This document shows positions 55,557 through 64,000 of a stretch of DNA of 64,000 nucleotides, one piece after another (positions within the stretch are counted from its first letter, which is position 1; each line of letters begins with the position of its first letter). The position numbers and the translations under genes are program-made. This DNA comes from an uncultured Bacteroidales bacterium (GTDB lineage Bacteria > Bacteroidota > Bacteroidia > Bacteroidales > UBA932). The notes beneath the pieces are model-generated. The model was not told the origin of the DNA and made no database searches. It was given only the letters and a program-made list of their open reading frames with translations. Location: assembly GCA_947588835.1 (NCBI GenBank), contig CANPZS010000003.1, positions 20,497-84,496 of the forward strand, given 5' to 3'.

Positions 55557-56768
55557 TCATAAATCTTTAACAATCATATCATTTACACGATCGATTGCGG
55601 CAGTGTCAATTGACGCGAGGTATATTTGCGTGGTCGAAATGGACTCATGGCCGAGAGCGTCCGCGATGATGCTTACAGGCACGTGCTTCGATTTGGCTAT
55701 GGTAGCCCAGGAATGTCTGCTGACGTATGTCGTAAGCGATATCCGAAGTCCAGTCATTCCGGCAATCGTCTTCAAGGCATTGTTGACTCGCCGCAATGCG
55801 GTTGCGTATTGTTTGCGTTCATCATTGCCGGAACGTGTTATGATAGGCAGCAGATAAGGTATGCCGTCGCTTGAATAGCGGTCAATCAGTTCTTTGATTG
55901 GCTTTATGATTTTGATGCGGAGCACCTGGTTCGTCTTATGCCGCCGATAGCTAAGTATGCCATTCTGTACATCCGTCTTTTTCAGAAAGGCGGCGTCTAT
56001 AAATGACATGCCGCGGCAGAAGAAGAGAAACATGAATATGTCGCGGGCAAATTCGAGGCTTGGCCTGGATGTAAGGTCAAGATTCTTGATCAATTTGATG
56101 TCGCTGACAGAGATTGCCCTTTTGAGCGTTTTTTCCATTCCGGTAAAAACTGAACGGAAAGGCTTGCAGTCGTTTATCAAGTCCTGTCCGACGGCCCGGT
56201 TATAGACCGCCCGAAGGATGCGCATATAAAAGGAAACGGAGTTCGGAACAAGTCCGGAGGCGAGCAAGTAAGCCTGATAGTCTTCCATGACGATGTGATC
56301 GATTGCGTCCATCTCGATGTCCCTGTCGTTCCGGAACCTCCTGAAACTGTCCAATGCGGCACGGTAGTTGTCGGCCGTGCCGATATGATTCAGCTGCCGG
56401 AGCCGGGTGATCACATTTTCCATGAAACCGAACAATGTGTTGTCTTCCTTTTCCCGCCGGAATTCCGCAATCACGTCTTCCGAAGAATAATTCAGGTGCA
56501 GGCGGTCGAATCTTTCTACGATGCCGTTCAGCTTCTCCACATCCAAGTCCACTTTTCTGGCGATCTGCCGTACGACTGCCGTCCGTTTACTGCTTTCCAA
56601 AAACGGAACCGGCTTTGCGTGAACTTCATCCCATTCATAGGCAAACAATCTGTACTCCGTCGTAATCTGTCTGACGACGCGACGGCGGGTTACAGAATAG
56701 ACAATGGCGCCCGGCCGGCCTTCAACGGTCGACGGACGGAATTTTACTTTTACTGTAGTCATTTTCAT
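55557..56768 (-). CDS. Tyrosine site-specific recombinase (XerC-like invertase)
   Basis: 403 residues. N-terminal arm-binding region (residues 1-95), a SAM-like core-binding domain (about 110-205: LFGFMENVITRLRQL) and the catalytic domain. Catalytic residues: Arg in FFCRGMSFIDAAFL, Lys in RRHKTNQ, Arg in YVSRHSWAT, His in LGHESISTTQIYL and the nucleophile Tyr in that motif. The His of the usual HxxR box is Tyr here, as is common in Bacteroidetes invertases. Same group as the enzymes that flip promoters of fimbrial and capsule loci. It ends 29 bp from an inverted repeat, which it probably recombines. Confidence 0.92.
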   Translation of the reverse strand: MKMTTVKVKFRPSTVEGRPGAIVYSVTRRRVVRQITTEYRLFAYEWDEVHAKPVPFLESSKRTAVVRQIARKVDLDVEKLNGIVERFDRLHLNYSSEDVIAEFRREKEDNTLFGFMENVITRLRQLNHIGTADNYRAALDSFRRFRNDRDIEMDAIDHIVMEDYQAYLLASGLVPNSVSFYMRILRAVYNRAVGQDLINDCKPFRSVFTGMEKTLKRAISVSDIKLIKNLDLTSRPSLEFARDIFMFLFFCRGMSFIDAAFLKKTDVQNGILSYRRHKTNQVLRIKIIKPIKELIDRYSSDGIPYLLPIITRSGNDERKQYATALRRVNNALKTIAGMTGLRISLTTYVSRHSWATIAKSKHVPVSIIADALGHESISTTQIYLASIDTAAIDRVNDMIVKDL

Positions 56769-56826
56769 ACTCCTTAGATTTAAAATGTTTCATCATTTTA
56801 ACTTACGGAATATAAAAATGGCTTGA

Positions 56827-57357
56827 TTATCTATGATTGTTCTCCCTTATTTCTTTCAGGTATGCTGAGATATTATCTGGATTTACCGGGCGGAACGGCG
56901 CGATTATATTCAGGTCGGTATCAATTATTGCATATACCGTCTCCTCGGCATTATTTTTCATCCCATAACCATCGCTGTCCGCGAAATATTGTCCGTCAGG
57001 ATACAGCATCCACGTGATGACGCATAGGCCATCCTCGAATCCGCGCCATCGATTGACTCCGGCATATTTCACGGATTTTTCCCGTGCATTGCCGATGCCA
57101 TTCCTGCACTTGGCGGCTATCGCCTCATAGTCAATCTCATTGTCATCAACTAACAGTTTTCCTCCCGCAGTCGATAGTTTGCGGATTTTGCCTGTGACAG
57201 TATTGGCTACATACACCTCATGATTATGCCAGCCCTGGCCAAAGAAAAATGCCATGCCTTCACCTTCTGACACTCCTTTGCGCCCGTCCAGTTCCGGATA
57301 TCCGCTCACTGTTACTTCTTTACCGTCAACCATGAATTTAATCGAATCCGTGTCCAT
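56827..57357 (-). CDS. Unrecognised cytosolic protein upstream of the recombinase
   Basis: 176 residues, no signal peptide or membrane segment. I do not recognise the family. It starts with short beta-strand-like segments (IKFMVDGKEVTVSGYPEL) and has a possible two-domain form with YADSDGYG-like and YAIIDTDLNIIAPFRP segments near its end. An unusually strong ribosome-binding site (AGGAGG, 8 bp before ATG) and a perfect -7 box precede it. It lies 58 bp before the recombinase on the same strand and may be co-transcribed with it, so a part in controlling inversion is possible. Confidence 0.7.
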   Translation of the reverse strand: MDTDSIKFMVDGKEVTVSGYPELDGRKGVSEGEGMAFFFGQGWHNHEVYVANTVTGKIRKLSTAGGKLLVDDNEIDYEAIAAKCRNGIGNAREKSVKYAGVNRWRGFEDGLCVITWMLYPDGQYFADSDGYGMKNNAEETVYAIIDTDLNIIAPFRPVNPDNISAYLKEIRENNHR

Positions 57358-57432
57358 GCTGTATCCTCCTTTTTAAATGATTGTGCTTTTGAATATAAAA
57401 CAATGCGTTGCCTACTCTGTTTTCCCTATCTT

Positions 57433-57440
57433 CAAAGGTA
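57433..57440 (-). promoter_or_regulatory. Predicted promoter (-7 box) of the 57357 gene and recombinase
   Basis: On the minus strand TACCTTTG is a perfect TAnnTTTG, 75 bp before the ATG. This is the only clear promoter seen before the recombinase unit. Confidence 0.5.
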
Positions 57441-57505
57441 GTCCAAAGTTTCCTGTTTTGGAAACATTTTTATCGTACGGCGTTTTTTTTTACCGCAGTT
57501 TGTCT

Positions 57506-57513
57506 TACTTTTG
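57506..57513 (+). promoter_or_regulatory. Predicted promoter (-7 box) of the choloylglycine-hydrolase-type gene
   Basis: TACTTTTG is a perfect TAnnTTTG, 58 bp before the ATG at 57572. A small hairpin (GTTTCC, GGAAAC) lies upstream at 57448-57465. Confidence 0.5.
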
Positions 57514-57571
57514 CGCAACGGCCGCCGGCGCGGCCGCCAAATATGATTCACGGCATAAAAACGACAAGTTT

Positions 57572-58606
57572 ATGAAAACAAAATTCCTTTTCGCATGCGC
57601 TCTCGCCGCATTGCTCGGAGCCGGAGAAGCCATTCCTTGCTCCAGAATAGTATTTCATGGAAAGGACAATCTGACGCTGGTAGGCCGGACCCTCGACTGG
57701 AAGACTCCGATCCCGACCAACCTGTACGTCTACCCCCGCGGCATGAAAAAACAGGGCATGCCGGACGGGAATACGCTGCGCTGGGTTTCTAAATACGGTT
57801 CGGTGCTCGCGGTATCATACGACGGCGGCGTCACCGAGGGCATGAATGAAAAAGGCCTCGTGATGAACGCCCTTTTCTGCAAAGGCTCCATATACCGTTC
57901 AGCCGTGGACAACAGCACCACGACCATGAGCCTCGCAGTATTCATCAGCTATTTCCTTGACAACTTCGCCACTGTCGACGAGGTGGAAAACTGGCTGACA
58001 GGCAGCGATTTCGCCATATACGGCCAGAACTTTGACCAGGGCACCGAAGCCGCCCTGCACTGGGCCGTCACCGATCCCTCCGGCACCACGCTTGTGATGG
58101 AATACCAGAACGGCGAGCTCAACCTGTACAAATCGGACGATTACGATGTGCTCACCAACGATCCGCCATTCGACAAGATGCTTGCCATAGACAACTACTG
58201 GCAGGGAATAGGCGGCGACAAAATGCTGCCGGGCACGGTACGGAGTCCGGACCGCTTCGCCAGGGCCTCATTCTTCATAAGGCACATTCCCACCGACGTA
58301 GACGGCAAGACCGCAGCGGCAGCCGTCCTGAGCGTGCTCGGACAGGTCTCCGTGCCTCTCGGATATGAGCTTGAAGACGCCCCCAACCTGTCTTCGACGC
58401 AGTGGCGCAGCATAGCGGACACAAAGAACACCATCTACTATTTCGGATTCACTACCGAACTCGCCAACTTCTGGATCGACTTGGGCAAACTCGACCTGAG
58501 CAAAGGCGCTCCGGTACTGAAGCTCGACACCTCCGACAAAACCGGCCTTGAAGGCTGCGTAAACGGACTGCTGAAAAAGTCCGGGCCGTTCAACCCCATG
58601 TGGTGA
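57572..58606 (+). CDS. Choloylglycine hydrolase / linear amide C-N hydrolase (Ntn hydrolase)
   Basis: 344 residues from the ATG at 57572. The signal peptide ends just before Cys23 (GEAIPCSRIVF), which becomes the N-terminal nucleophile. Other active-site residues of the family are in place: GRTLDW (Arg and Asp), NEKGLVMNALF (Asn), LTNDPPF (Asn) and SPDRFARASF (Arg). The family splits conjugated bile salts, penicillin V or N-acyl homoserine lactones; which one cannot be told here. The extra signal peptide puts it in the periplasm, as in other Gram-negative members. Convergent spacing suggests it is separate from the chromate genes, which begin 2 bp later. Confidence 0.9.
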   Translation: MKTKFLFACALAALLGAGEAIPCSRIVFHGKDNLTLVGRTLDWKTPIPTNLYVYPRGMKKQGMPDGNTLRWVSKYGSVLAVSYDGGVTEGMNEKGLVMNALFCKGSIYRSAVDNSTTTMSLAVFISYFLDNFATVDEVENWLTGSDFAIYGQNFDQGTEAALHWAVTDPSGTTLVMEYQNGELNLYKSDDYDVLTNDPPFDKMLAIDNYWQGIGGDKMLPGTVRSPDRFARASFFIRHIPTDVDGKTAAAAVLSVLGQVSVPLGYELEDAPNLSSTQWRSIADTKNTIYYFGFTTELANFWIDLGKLDLSKGAPVLKLDTSDKTGLEGCVNGLLKKSGPFNPMW

Positions 58607-58608
58607 TC

Positions 58609-59157
58609 ATGGAACGGGCGGACGTTTCTCTGAAAGATTTATTTTTGGTTTTCGCCAAAGTAGGAGCTTTCACCATAGGAGGAGGCTACGCCATGATTTC
58701 CATTATCCAGGAAGAAGTTTCCAGGCGCGGATGGCTGTCCGACGATGAGATGCCCGACATAGTGGCGCTGTCCCAGTCGGCCCCCGGACTGCTCGCGGTA
58801 AACATATCCATATTCACCGGTTACCGGCTCCGGGGAGTCAAAGGCAGCATAGTCGCGACCGTCGGGGCCGTCTTGCCGTCGTTCATCACCATCCTGCTCA
58901 TTGCGGCTCTGTTCGGCAATTTCAAGGACAATCCCGTCGTGATCAGGATATTCAAGGGCATGCGGCCGGTCGTGATAGCGCTCATAGCCGTACCGATGAT
59001 CCGTATGGCGGAGAAAGTGAACCACGACTGGACGAAATGGACCGTATCCGTACTGTCGCTCGTGCTCGTCGCCTTTCTCAAAGTATCCCCCATATATGTG
59101 CTCGCGGTCATAATAGCCTGCGGGACGGCATTTTACTATTGGAGGGAACACAGATGA
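58609..59157 (+). CDS. chrA: Chromate transporter, N-terminal half (CHR domain)
   Basis: 182 residues, start at the ATG at 58609, 2 bp after the hydrolase stop. CHR domain: FAKVGAFTIGGGYAMISII, WLSDDEMPDIVALSQSAPGLLAVNIS, then four or five membrane segments. The family works as a chromate/sulfate transporter in the inner membrane; in many bacteria two half-size proteins pair up, as here. Stop overlaps the second half by 4 bp. Confidence 0.88.
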   Translation: MERADVSLKDLFLVFAKVGAFTIGGGYAMISIIQEEVSRRGWLSDDEMPDIVALSQSAPGLLAVNISIFTGYRLRGVKGSIVATVGAVLPSFITILLIAALFGNFKDNPVVIRIFKGMRPVVIALIAVPMIRMAEKVNHDWTKWTVSVLSLVLVAFLKVSPIYVLAVIIACGTAFYYWREHR

Positions 59158-59771
59158 CAGGCACGGCGCTGCTGTTTTTGGAACTTTTCCTGACCTTCTT
59201 CGTGATAGGCCTTTTCACCATCGGCGGAGGCTATGCGATGCTGTCCCTCATCCAGACGGAAATAGTGGTGCGGCACGGCTGGCTGACGGAAAGCAATTTT
59301 ACCGACATAGTGGCCATATCCCAGATGACGCCCGGCCCGATAGGCATCAATTGCGCCACATACGTCGGCTACGACGTGGTGTCGGCCGCATCCGGAAGCC
59401 CCGCGCTCGGGGTATTGGGCTCGTTCACAACCACTTTTGCGCTGGTACTGCCGTCATTCATCATCATGCTGATGTTAGTGAAGTTCTATGCCAAATTTCA
59501 CAATGACAAGATTTTCGGAGGCGTCATGGGCTGGCTCCGTCCTGCGGTGATAGGGCTCATCGGCGCCGCCGCCGTAATCCTCGTCCTGAATACGGCATGG
59601 GACGGCGTTCCGCTGTTTTCGCGGCCTGAAATCAGCGTGGTAAAAGAAAATTTCCCCGACTGGAAGAGCTGGGTGCTGCTTGGCACCGCATTTATATGTT
59701 CATTCAAATTCAAGGTGAACCCCATTTTGATCATACTCGCCGGAGGCGTAGCCGGTCTGCTTATCTATTGA
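59154..59771 (+). CDS. chrA: Chromate transporter, C-terminal half (CHR domain)
   Basis: 205 residues, start at the overlapping ATG at 59154. It repeats the same motif as its partner (FFVIGLFTIGGGYAMLSLI, ISQMTPGPIGINCATYVGYD), with about six membrane segments. The two proteins together make the ten- to twelve-helix transporter. The physiological substrate in a gut anaerobe is not known; sulfate or other oxyanions are possible. Confidence 0.88.
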   Translation: MTGTALLFLELFLTFFVIGLFTIGGGYAMLSLIQTEIVVRHGWLTESNFTDIVAISQMTPGPIGINCATYVGYDVVSAASGSPALGVLGSFTTTFALVLPSFIIMLMLVKFYAKFHNDKIFGGVMGWLRPAVIGLIGAAAVILVLNTAWDGVPLFSRPEISVVKENFPDWKSWVLLGTAFICSFKFKVNPILIILAGGVAGLLIY

Positions 59772-59790
59772 TTTAGAGACAAATTATACT

Positions 59791-59798
59791 TATATTTG
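59791..59798 (+). promoter_or_regulatory. Predicted promoter (-7 box) of the GH20 gene
   Basis: TATATTTG, a perfect match, lies 50 bp before the ATG at 59849. Confidence 0.55.
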
Positions 59799-59848
59799 AA
59801 AAATTCACAAAAACATTGTTTTTGATTTAAACCATTAATTAATTCATA

Positions 59849-61555
59849 ATGAAGCATTTAACACTATTATCGTGGGTTTCTCTCGCTTGTGTTGCGGCAT
59901 GCGGCACGGCCGAACCCGAAACGTTCAGCGTCATCCCGTCTCCCAACCAGATCACTGTCCAGGCCGGCAGCTATGACCTGAAAGGCGCGGCATTCTTCGT
60001 GGATGCGGCCGTCCCTGAAAAAGCGAAAAACGCCATAGAAGAATTTCGCGTACAGCTCGGCACCGTGACCGGCAAGCAGAGCAAGACTGTATCCGACGAA
60101 GCCTCCGCGGCTGTCAAGTTCGTCGTTGACGGGACTCTCGCCGACGAGGAATACACTCTCGACGTGACCGGAGAAGGAGTCAGGGCGGCGGCTTCCTCCG
60201 ACAACGGATTCCTTTTCGCCGTCCAGACCATCAAGCAGATGCTCCCGGTCGAGGTATACGTCAACGCCAAGTCCTCCAAGGCCATGGTACTCCCTTGCGT
60301 AAGCATACAGGACAAGCCCCGCTTCAAATACAGAGGCCTGCACCTCGACCCGTGCCGTCATTTCTTCTCCATAGAGGAAACCAAGAAGATACTCGACCTG
60401 ATGGCCATCTACAAGCTCAACGTTCTCCACTGGCACCTCACCGAAGACCAGGGCTGGAGGATGGAAATAAAGCAATATCCCCGTCTTACCGAAGTAAGCG
60501 CATACCGTAACGGCACCATGATCAACAAGGAATGGGGCAGCAACGACGGCATCCGCCACGGCGGTTTCTACACCCAGGAAGAGATGAAAGACGTGGTAGC
60601 CTATGCGGACAAGCTCGGCATCACCGTCATTCCCGAAATCGACCTTCCCGGCCACATGGTGGCGGCTCTTACGGCATATCCGGAGCTCGGCTGCACCGGA
60701 GGCCCCTATGAGGTATGGACTCGCTGGGGCGTGGCCGAAGACGTACTCTGCGTCGGCAAGGAAGAGACCTTCACATTCCTCGAGAACGTTCTCACCGAGA
60801 TGCTCGACATATTCCCTTCGGAATACATTCATATCGGCGGCGACGAATGCCCCAAGGTACGCTGGGAGAAATGCCCCGACTGCCAGAAACGCATCAAGGC
60901 CCTCGGCCTCAGAGACCATGACGGACATACCGCGGAGCAGTATCTGCAGAGCTACGTGACCGCACGCATCCAGAAGTTCCTCAACGACAAGGGCCGCAAG
61001 ATCATAGGCTGGGATGAAATCCTCGAAGGCGAGCTTGCCGAAGGCGCCACCGTGATGTCATGGAGAGGCACGCAGGGCGGCATTCAGGCTGCATCCCACG
61101 GCTTCGACGCCATCATGACTCCGTCTTCCGAAGGCTACTATTTCGACTATTATCAGTCGCATGAGACCGACAAGGAGCCCCTCGGCATAGGAGGATACGC
61201 CCCCATAGAGAAAGTCTATGCCTACGAGCCTTTCAAGGGCATTCCCGACGATGCCACCGGACATATCCTCGGAGTACAGGCCAACGTATGGACGGAATAT
61301 ATCGCCACTCCCGAACATCTCGAGTACATGATACTGCCCCGTCTCGCCGCATTGAGCGAAGTACAGTGGTGCAACGCCGACAACAAGGACTTTACCCGCT
61401 TCGACGCGGCGCTCAACCACTCGGTAAAGATATATGACGAACTCGGCTACACCTATTGCAAGGACCACTGGGGCGTCATAGGCCTTCCCGGATCAGAGCA
61501 GCCTGCCCGCACTCCCGAAGAGCTCGAAGCCTGGCTTGCCGAACAGAAAGACTAA
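59849..61555 (+). CDS. GH20 beta-N-acetylhexosaminidase lipoprotein
   Basis: 568 residues. Lipoprotein signal MKHLTLLSWVSLACVAAC (Cys18). The GH20b N-terminal domain spans residues 25-145, then the barrel (KYRGLHLDPCRHFF, LNVLHWHLTEDQGWRME, IPEIDLPGHMVAAL). The catalytic pair is Asp332-Glu333 in HIGGDECPK. It removes terminal beta-GlcNAc or GalNAc by substrate-assisted catalysis, in the periplasm or on the surface. It would remove GlcNAc from the same N-glycans handled by the 6.8-19.8 kb operon, though it is not in that operon. Converges on the flippase gene with a 2-bp gap. Confidence 0.95.
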   Translation: MKHLTLLSWVSLACVAACGTAEPETFSVIPSPNQITVQAGSYDLKGAAFFVDAAVPEKAKNAIEEFRVQLGTVTGKQSKTVSDEASAAVKFVVDGTLADEEYTLDVTGEGVRAAASSDNGFLFAVQTIKQMLPVEVYVNAKSSKAMVLPCVSIQDKPRFKYRGLHLDPCRHFFSIEETKKILDLMAIYKLNVLHWHLTEDQGWRMEIKQYPRLTEVSAYRNGTMINKEWGSNDGIRHGGFYTQEEMKDVVAYADKLGITVIPEIDLPGHMVAALTAYPELGCTGGPYEVWTRWGVAEDVLCVGKEETFTFLENVLTEMLDIFPSEYIHIGGDECPKVRWEKCPDCQKRIKALGLRDHDGHTAEQYLQSYVTARIQKFLNDKGRKIIGWDEILEGELAEGATVMSWRGTQGGIQAASHGFDAIMTPSSEGYYFDYYQSHETDKEPLGIGGYAPIEKVYAYEPFKGIPDDATGHILGVQANVWTEYIATPEHLEYMILPRLAALSEVQWCNADNKDFTRFDAALNHSVKIYDELGYTYCKDHWGVIGLPGSEQPARTPEELEAWLAEQKD

Positions 61556-61557
61556 AA

Positions 61558-63054
61558 TCAGTATTTTCTGATTTCCGCATATCTGCCTCGCAGCATCACA
61601 ACGCATGCTGCGAGGTATATTATTATAAGGAACGTGTTGATGACAAGCTGCATAGGATGTATTCCCGGCTCACGGAAAAACGCCTGTCCTATGACCGCTG
61701 CCGCCGCATACAGGACGCCCATTATCCCGAACAATGACAATATCCTCCCCCATTTGTAGGGGAAGGGGTTGTATTTCGCTCCGAGACAGGCGCTCATTAC
61801 GAACATTACCATGTAGCTCGCCAGATGCCCGAATGCCGAGGCCCAGTATGAAAAACGGGGCATGAACGCCACATTCACTATCACCGTCACGACGAGCCCG
61901 GCCGCGGTTATCCAGATGGCCATCTCGGTCCGTCCGGAAAGTTTGTACCACATGGACACGTTGAACAGCATGCCGAGCAGCATGTATGACAGCAGCATCA
62001 CCGGCACCACGCCTATGCCCGCACGGAAATCCTGCCCGAGCAAAAGGGAAATGACGTCGATATACATGATGATGCCGAGGAAAATCAGGCCGCAGAAAGC
62101 CGTGAAGAACTCCATCAATATGGCATACATGTCTTTGGAATGCCTGTCGGACGCCCTCTGGAAAAAGAACGGTTCGGCCGCATAGCGGAACATCTGTATG
62201 AACAGGTTCATGATGACCGCCAGCTTGACGGCCGCCTGATATATGCCGAGGCTCGACCTCCAGGCTTCGGGATCGGTGTCGAACCAGCGGAACAGCAGCC
62301 TGTCAAGGAAATCATTGACGATGCCCGGCAGCCCTGCTATCATAAGGGGCATTGAATACGCAAGCATCTTTTTCAGCAGTTTCCCGTCGAATTCGAATGA
62401 CAGCTTCGCAATGTCCGGCAGGAAAAGCAGCAGGCACAATATGCTGCCGGCGAACACCGCGAAAATGGGATATGTGAAGTCCGGCGAAGCCGATACCGCC
62501 CAGCTCAGCGGGTTGGCGGGATGCTGTGCGCAGAACGCGGGATAGAAAAAGAAAAGCAGCACGTTGGAGAGAGTCTCCATCAATATCTTCGCAGTCTTTA
62601 TGAGCGCGAATTTCAACGCTTTGTGCTCCTGTCTCAGCTTGGCGAAAAGTATGGCCGTGAAATTGTCGCAGGCGAGGATGCCGCCCACATACTTTATGAC
62701 GTTCCCGTAGCCGTCGTATCCGAGGGCGGCGGCGATCGGTCCGGCGAAGACCACGACGCAGGCGAGAAACGCCGCATTTACCCCGAACACCGCGGCCAGC
62801 GCGCTGGAATATACTTTACGCGGATCGCATCCCTCCTTGTTGGCAAAACGGAAGCACCCGGTTTCCAGCCCCATCACAAGGGCCACCTGCAGTACGGCTA
62901 TATAAGCCATGAACTCCGTGAACACGCCGTAGCTGCCGGTGCTGAGCATTCTCGTGTACATTGGGACCAGCGCGAAATTGATTATACGCGCCAGGATTGT
63001 GCTCAGACCATAGACGGCCGTTTCGCCGGCTATCTGCTTCAATGGGTTGCCCAT
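61558..63054 (-). CDS. Polysaccharide/oligosaccharide flippase (MOP/Wzx-like)
   Basis: 498 residues, about 13-14 membrane segments. The N-terminal amphipathic start MGNPLKQIAGETAVYGLSTI and RIINFALVPMYTRMLSTGSYGVF belong to the polysaccharide biosynthesis export family. Such proteins flip lipid-linked sugars across the inner membrane. No other glycan synthesis genes flank it, so its substrate cannot be inferred. Divergent from the isomerase gene. Confidence 0.88.
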   Translation of the reverse strand: MGNPLKQIAGETAVYGLSTILARIINFALVPMYTRMLSTGSYGVFTEFMAYIAVLQVALVMGLETGCFRFANKEGCDPRKVYSSALAAVFGVNAAFLACVVVFAGPIAAALGYDGYGNVIKYVGGILACDNFTAILFAKLRQEHKALKFALIKTAKILMETLSNVLLFFFYPAFCAQHPANPLSWAVSASPDFTYPIFAVFAGSILCLLLFLPDIAKLSFEFDGKLLKKMLAYSMPLMIAGLPGIVNDFLDRLLFRWFDTDPEAWRSSLGIYQAAVKLAVIMNLFIQMFRYAAEPFFFQRASDRHSKDMYAILMEFFTAFCGLIFLGIIMYIDVISLLLGQDFRAGIGVVPVMLLSYMLLGMLFNVSMWYKLSGRTEMAIWITAAGLVVTVIVNVAFMPRFSYWASAFGHLASYMVMFVMSACLGAKYNPFPYKWGRILSLFGIMGVLYAAAAVIGQAFFREPGIHPMQLVINTFLIIIYLAACVVMLRGRYAEIRKY

Positions 63055-63101
63055 GATGGAATATGACGGGGCCGCTTGTTGCCCGCATCTGCAAAATTAA
63101 T

Positions 63102-63109
63102 TATTTTTG
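63102..63109 (+). promoter_or_regulatory. Predicted promoter (-7 box) of the peptidyl-prolyl isomerase gene
   Basis: TATTTTTG is a perfect TAnnTTTG, 28 bp before the ATG at 63138. Confidence 0.55.
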
Positions 63110-63137
63110 CGGGAGGAATGATTAAATCAGAACATAT

Positions 63138-63827
63138 ATGAACACAGTCATGACATTTTCGTGCTGCGCAATGGCAGCGGCCATGTTCCTTGCGGGATGC
63201 AAGGGCAATACGAAAAAAAATGTCGGCGAAGCCGAAGATGCTCCCGCCGACATCCCGGCCGATACCGCCGCGGAGAACGCCCCGGTATCCTTGTCGCAGC
63301 TGCCGGACGAGCCCGTGTTCGACATTGAGACGAGCCTCGGCACCATCAAGGTGAAACTTTACGAAAACACGCCTCGGCACAGGAACAATTTTGCGAAGCT
63401 CGCCCTCAACGGATTCTATGACGGCCTGCTTTTCCACAGGATCATCGACGACTTCATGATCCAGGGCGGGGATCCGCTTACGCGGGACAGTTCCAAGCGT
63501 GAACTCTTCGGCACCGGAGGCCCGGGCTATACCATCCCGGCCGAATTCGTCCCCGAATACAGGCACAAAAAGGGAGCCCTTGCCGCCGCCCGCATGGGCG
63601 ACATGGCGAACCCCATGAAAGAATCTTCCGGCTCGCAATTCTATTTGGTGCAGAATCCTGACAACTGCGTGCATCTCGACGGGGATTATACCGTATTCGG
63701 AGAGACAGTCGAAGGGCTGGACGTAATCGACAAGATAGCCTCCGTACCCGTCGACCGCAACGGCCTGCCGATAGAGGACGTCAGGATCATATCGGTACAG
63801 CCGGACACGAGCTGCCTGAAGAAATAA
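63138..63827 (+). CDS. Cyclophilin-type peptidyl-prolyl cis-trans isomerase lipoprotein
   Basis: 229 residues. Lipoprotein signal ending AMFLAGC (Cys21), then an acidic alanine-rich linker (25-55). The cyclophilin domain (60-225) has FDIETSLGTIKVKLYENTP, the catalytic FHRIIDDFMIQGGDPL and GSQFYLVQNPDNCVHLDGDYTVFG. It assists folding of proline-containing proteins in the periplasm. A C-terminal tail carries one Cys (TSCLKK). Confidence 0.93.
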   Translation: MNTVMTFSCCAMAAAMFLAGCKGNTKKNVGEAEDAPADIPADTAAENAPVSLSQLPDEPVFDIETSLGTIKVKLYENTPRHRNNFAKLALNGFYDGLLFHRIIDDFMIQGGDPLTRDSSKRELFGTGGPGYTIPAEFVPEYRHKKGALAAARMGDMANPMKESSGSQFYLVQNPDNCVHLDGDYTVFGETVEGLDVIDKIASVPVDRNGLPIEDVRIISVQPDTSCLKK

Positions 63828-63876
63828 ACGCCTTGACCAAACCTTTTTTTGAAAAAATTTTTCCGCCGTTTGATTT

Positions 63877-63893
63877 TTGGCACGGAATTGGCT
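63877..63893 (+). promoter_or_regulatory. Sigma-54-type promoter
   Basis: TTGGCACGGAATTGGCT matches the -24/-12 consensus (TTGGCACG, N4, TTGCW) with one mismatch; GG and GC are separated by the required 10 bp. It lies about 45 bp before the partial frame at the window end. Confidence 0.6.
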
Positions 63894-63936
63894 AATATCT
63901 TAGGCGAATAGTTTTTTCATAGGTTAAGAAGCTGTT

Positions 63937-64000
63937 TTGAAATTATACAAAAAATCTGTTAAGCATAATCTGGACGCAGGCCAGCTGGACCATAGCCTCA
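63937..64000 (+). CDS. Possible start of a gene running off the window
   Basis: From the TTG at 63937 the frame is open to the end (21 codons, LKLYKKSVKHNLDAGQLDHSL), with AAGAAG upstream as a possible ribosome-binding site and a sigma-54-like promoter before it. No ATG start is available in this frame. The product cannot be recognised. Confidence 0.3.
   Translation, partial: MKLYKKSVKHNLDAGQLDHSL

Noticed and set aside
57448..57465. Hairpin GTTTCC/GGAAAC as a terminator
   Set aside because: No gene ends upstream of it on the plus strand and its stem is only 6 bp; it lies in a divergent promoter region.

Overview
The window (about 64 kb, fairly GC-rich) comes from a gut-type member of the Bacteroidales, most like Alistipes/Rikenellaceae. 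The evidence is the -7 box TAnnTTTG before many genes, weak Shine-Dalgarno signals, TonB-dependent receptors paired with lipoproteins, BACON and DUF6359-like domains, three GH92 enzymes, a DUF4143 ATPase and Mpi-type and XerC-like invertases. The genus is inferred; no rRNA is present.

Layout. 1-6.7 kb holds housekeeping genes (U32 peptidase, CtpA-type protease, RNase R, RecO, RdgB). 6.8-19.8 kb is one long plus-strand operon for N-glycan or mannan breakdown: GH2, GH130, three GH92, a ROK kinase and ManA. It can release galactose and mannose and lead mannose into glycolysis as fructose-6-phosphate. 19.8-24.5 kb is a minus-strand operon (NagX-like membrane protein, M3 peptidase, nuclease lipoprotein).

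24.6-37.1 kb is the first striking region. Two TonB receptor/lipoprotein pairs diverge from a central segment carrying metK and an Mpi-family serine invertase. The receptors' 5' halves and leaders form a near-identical inverted repeat of about 780 bp, and the rest of the receptors is a mosaic of near-identical and divergent blocks. The layout predicts inversion of the metK-invertase segment and switching between two surface receptors.

37.4-44.3 kb is a defence and toxin-antitoxin cluster: a DUF4143 ATPase lacking its P-loop, an intact DUF4143 ATPase, a Fic protein that lost its C-terminal winged helix, a three-gene HipBST-like kinase system and an AbiE pair.

45.1-57.4 kb holds the best candidate for an undescribed system. 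It is a seven-gene, tightly packed minus-strand operon of exported proteins: a WD40/OmpA-like protein, a TPR-caspase, a small beta-barrel, a fimbrillin-like lipoprotein, a DUF4384 protein, a small alpha/beta protein and a transglutaminase-like cysteine peptidase. Just upstream is a 139-bp segment bounded by perfect 19-bp inverted repeats, next to a tyrosine recombinase gene. The only consensus promoter in the segment points away from the operon, so the operon appears switched off in this assembly. The WD40 and caspase proteins share a homologous module, which suggests they act together in the periplasm.

57.5-64 kb returns to ordinary genes: a choloylglycine-hydrolase-type enzyme, a split chromate transporter, a GH20 hexosaminidase, a polysaccharide flippase, a peptidyl-prolyl isomerase lipoprotein, and a sigma-54-like promoter before a gene that runs off the end. 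I saw no rRNA, tRNA, CRISPR array or insertion sequence.
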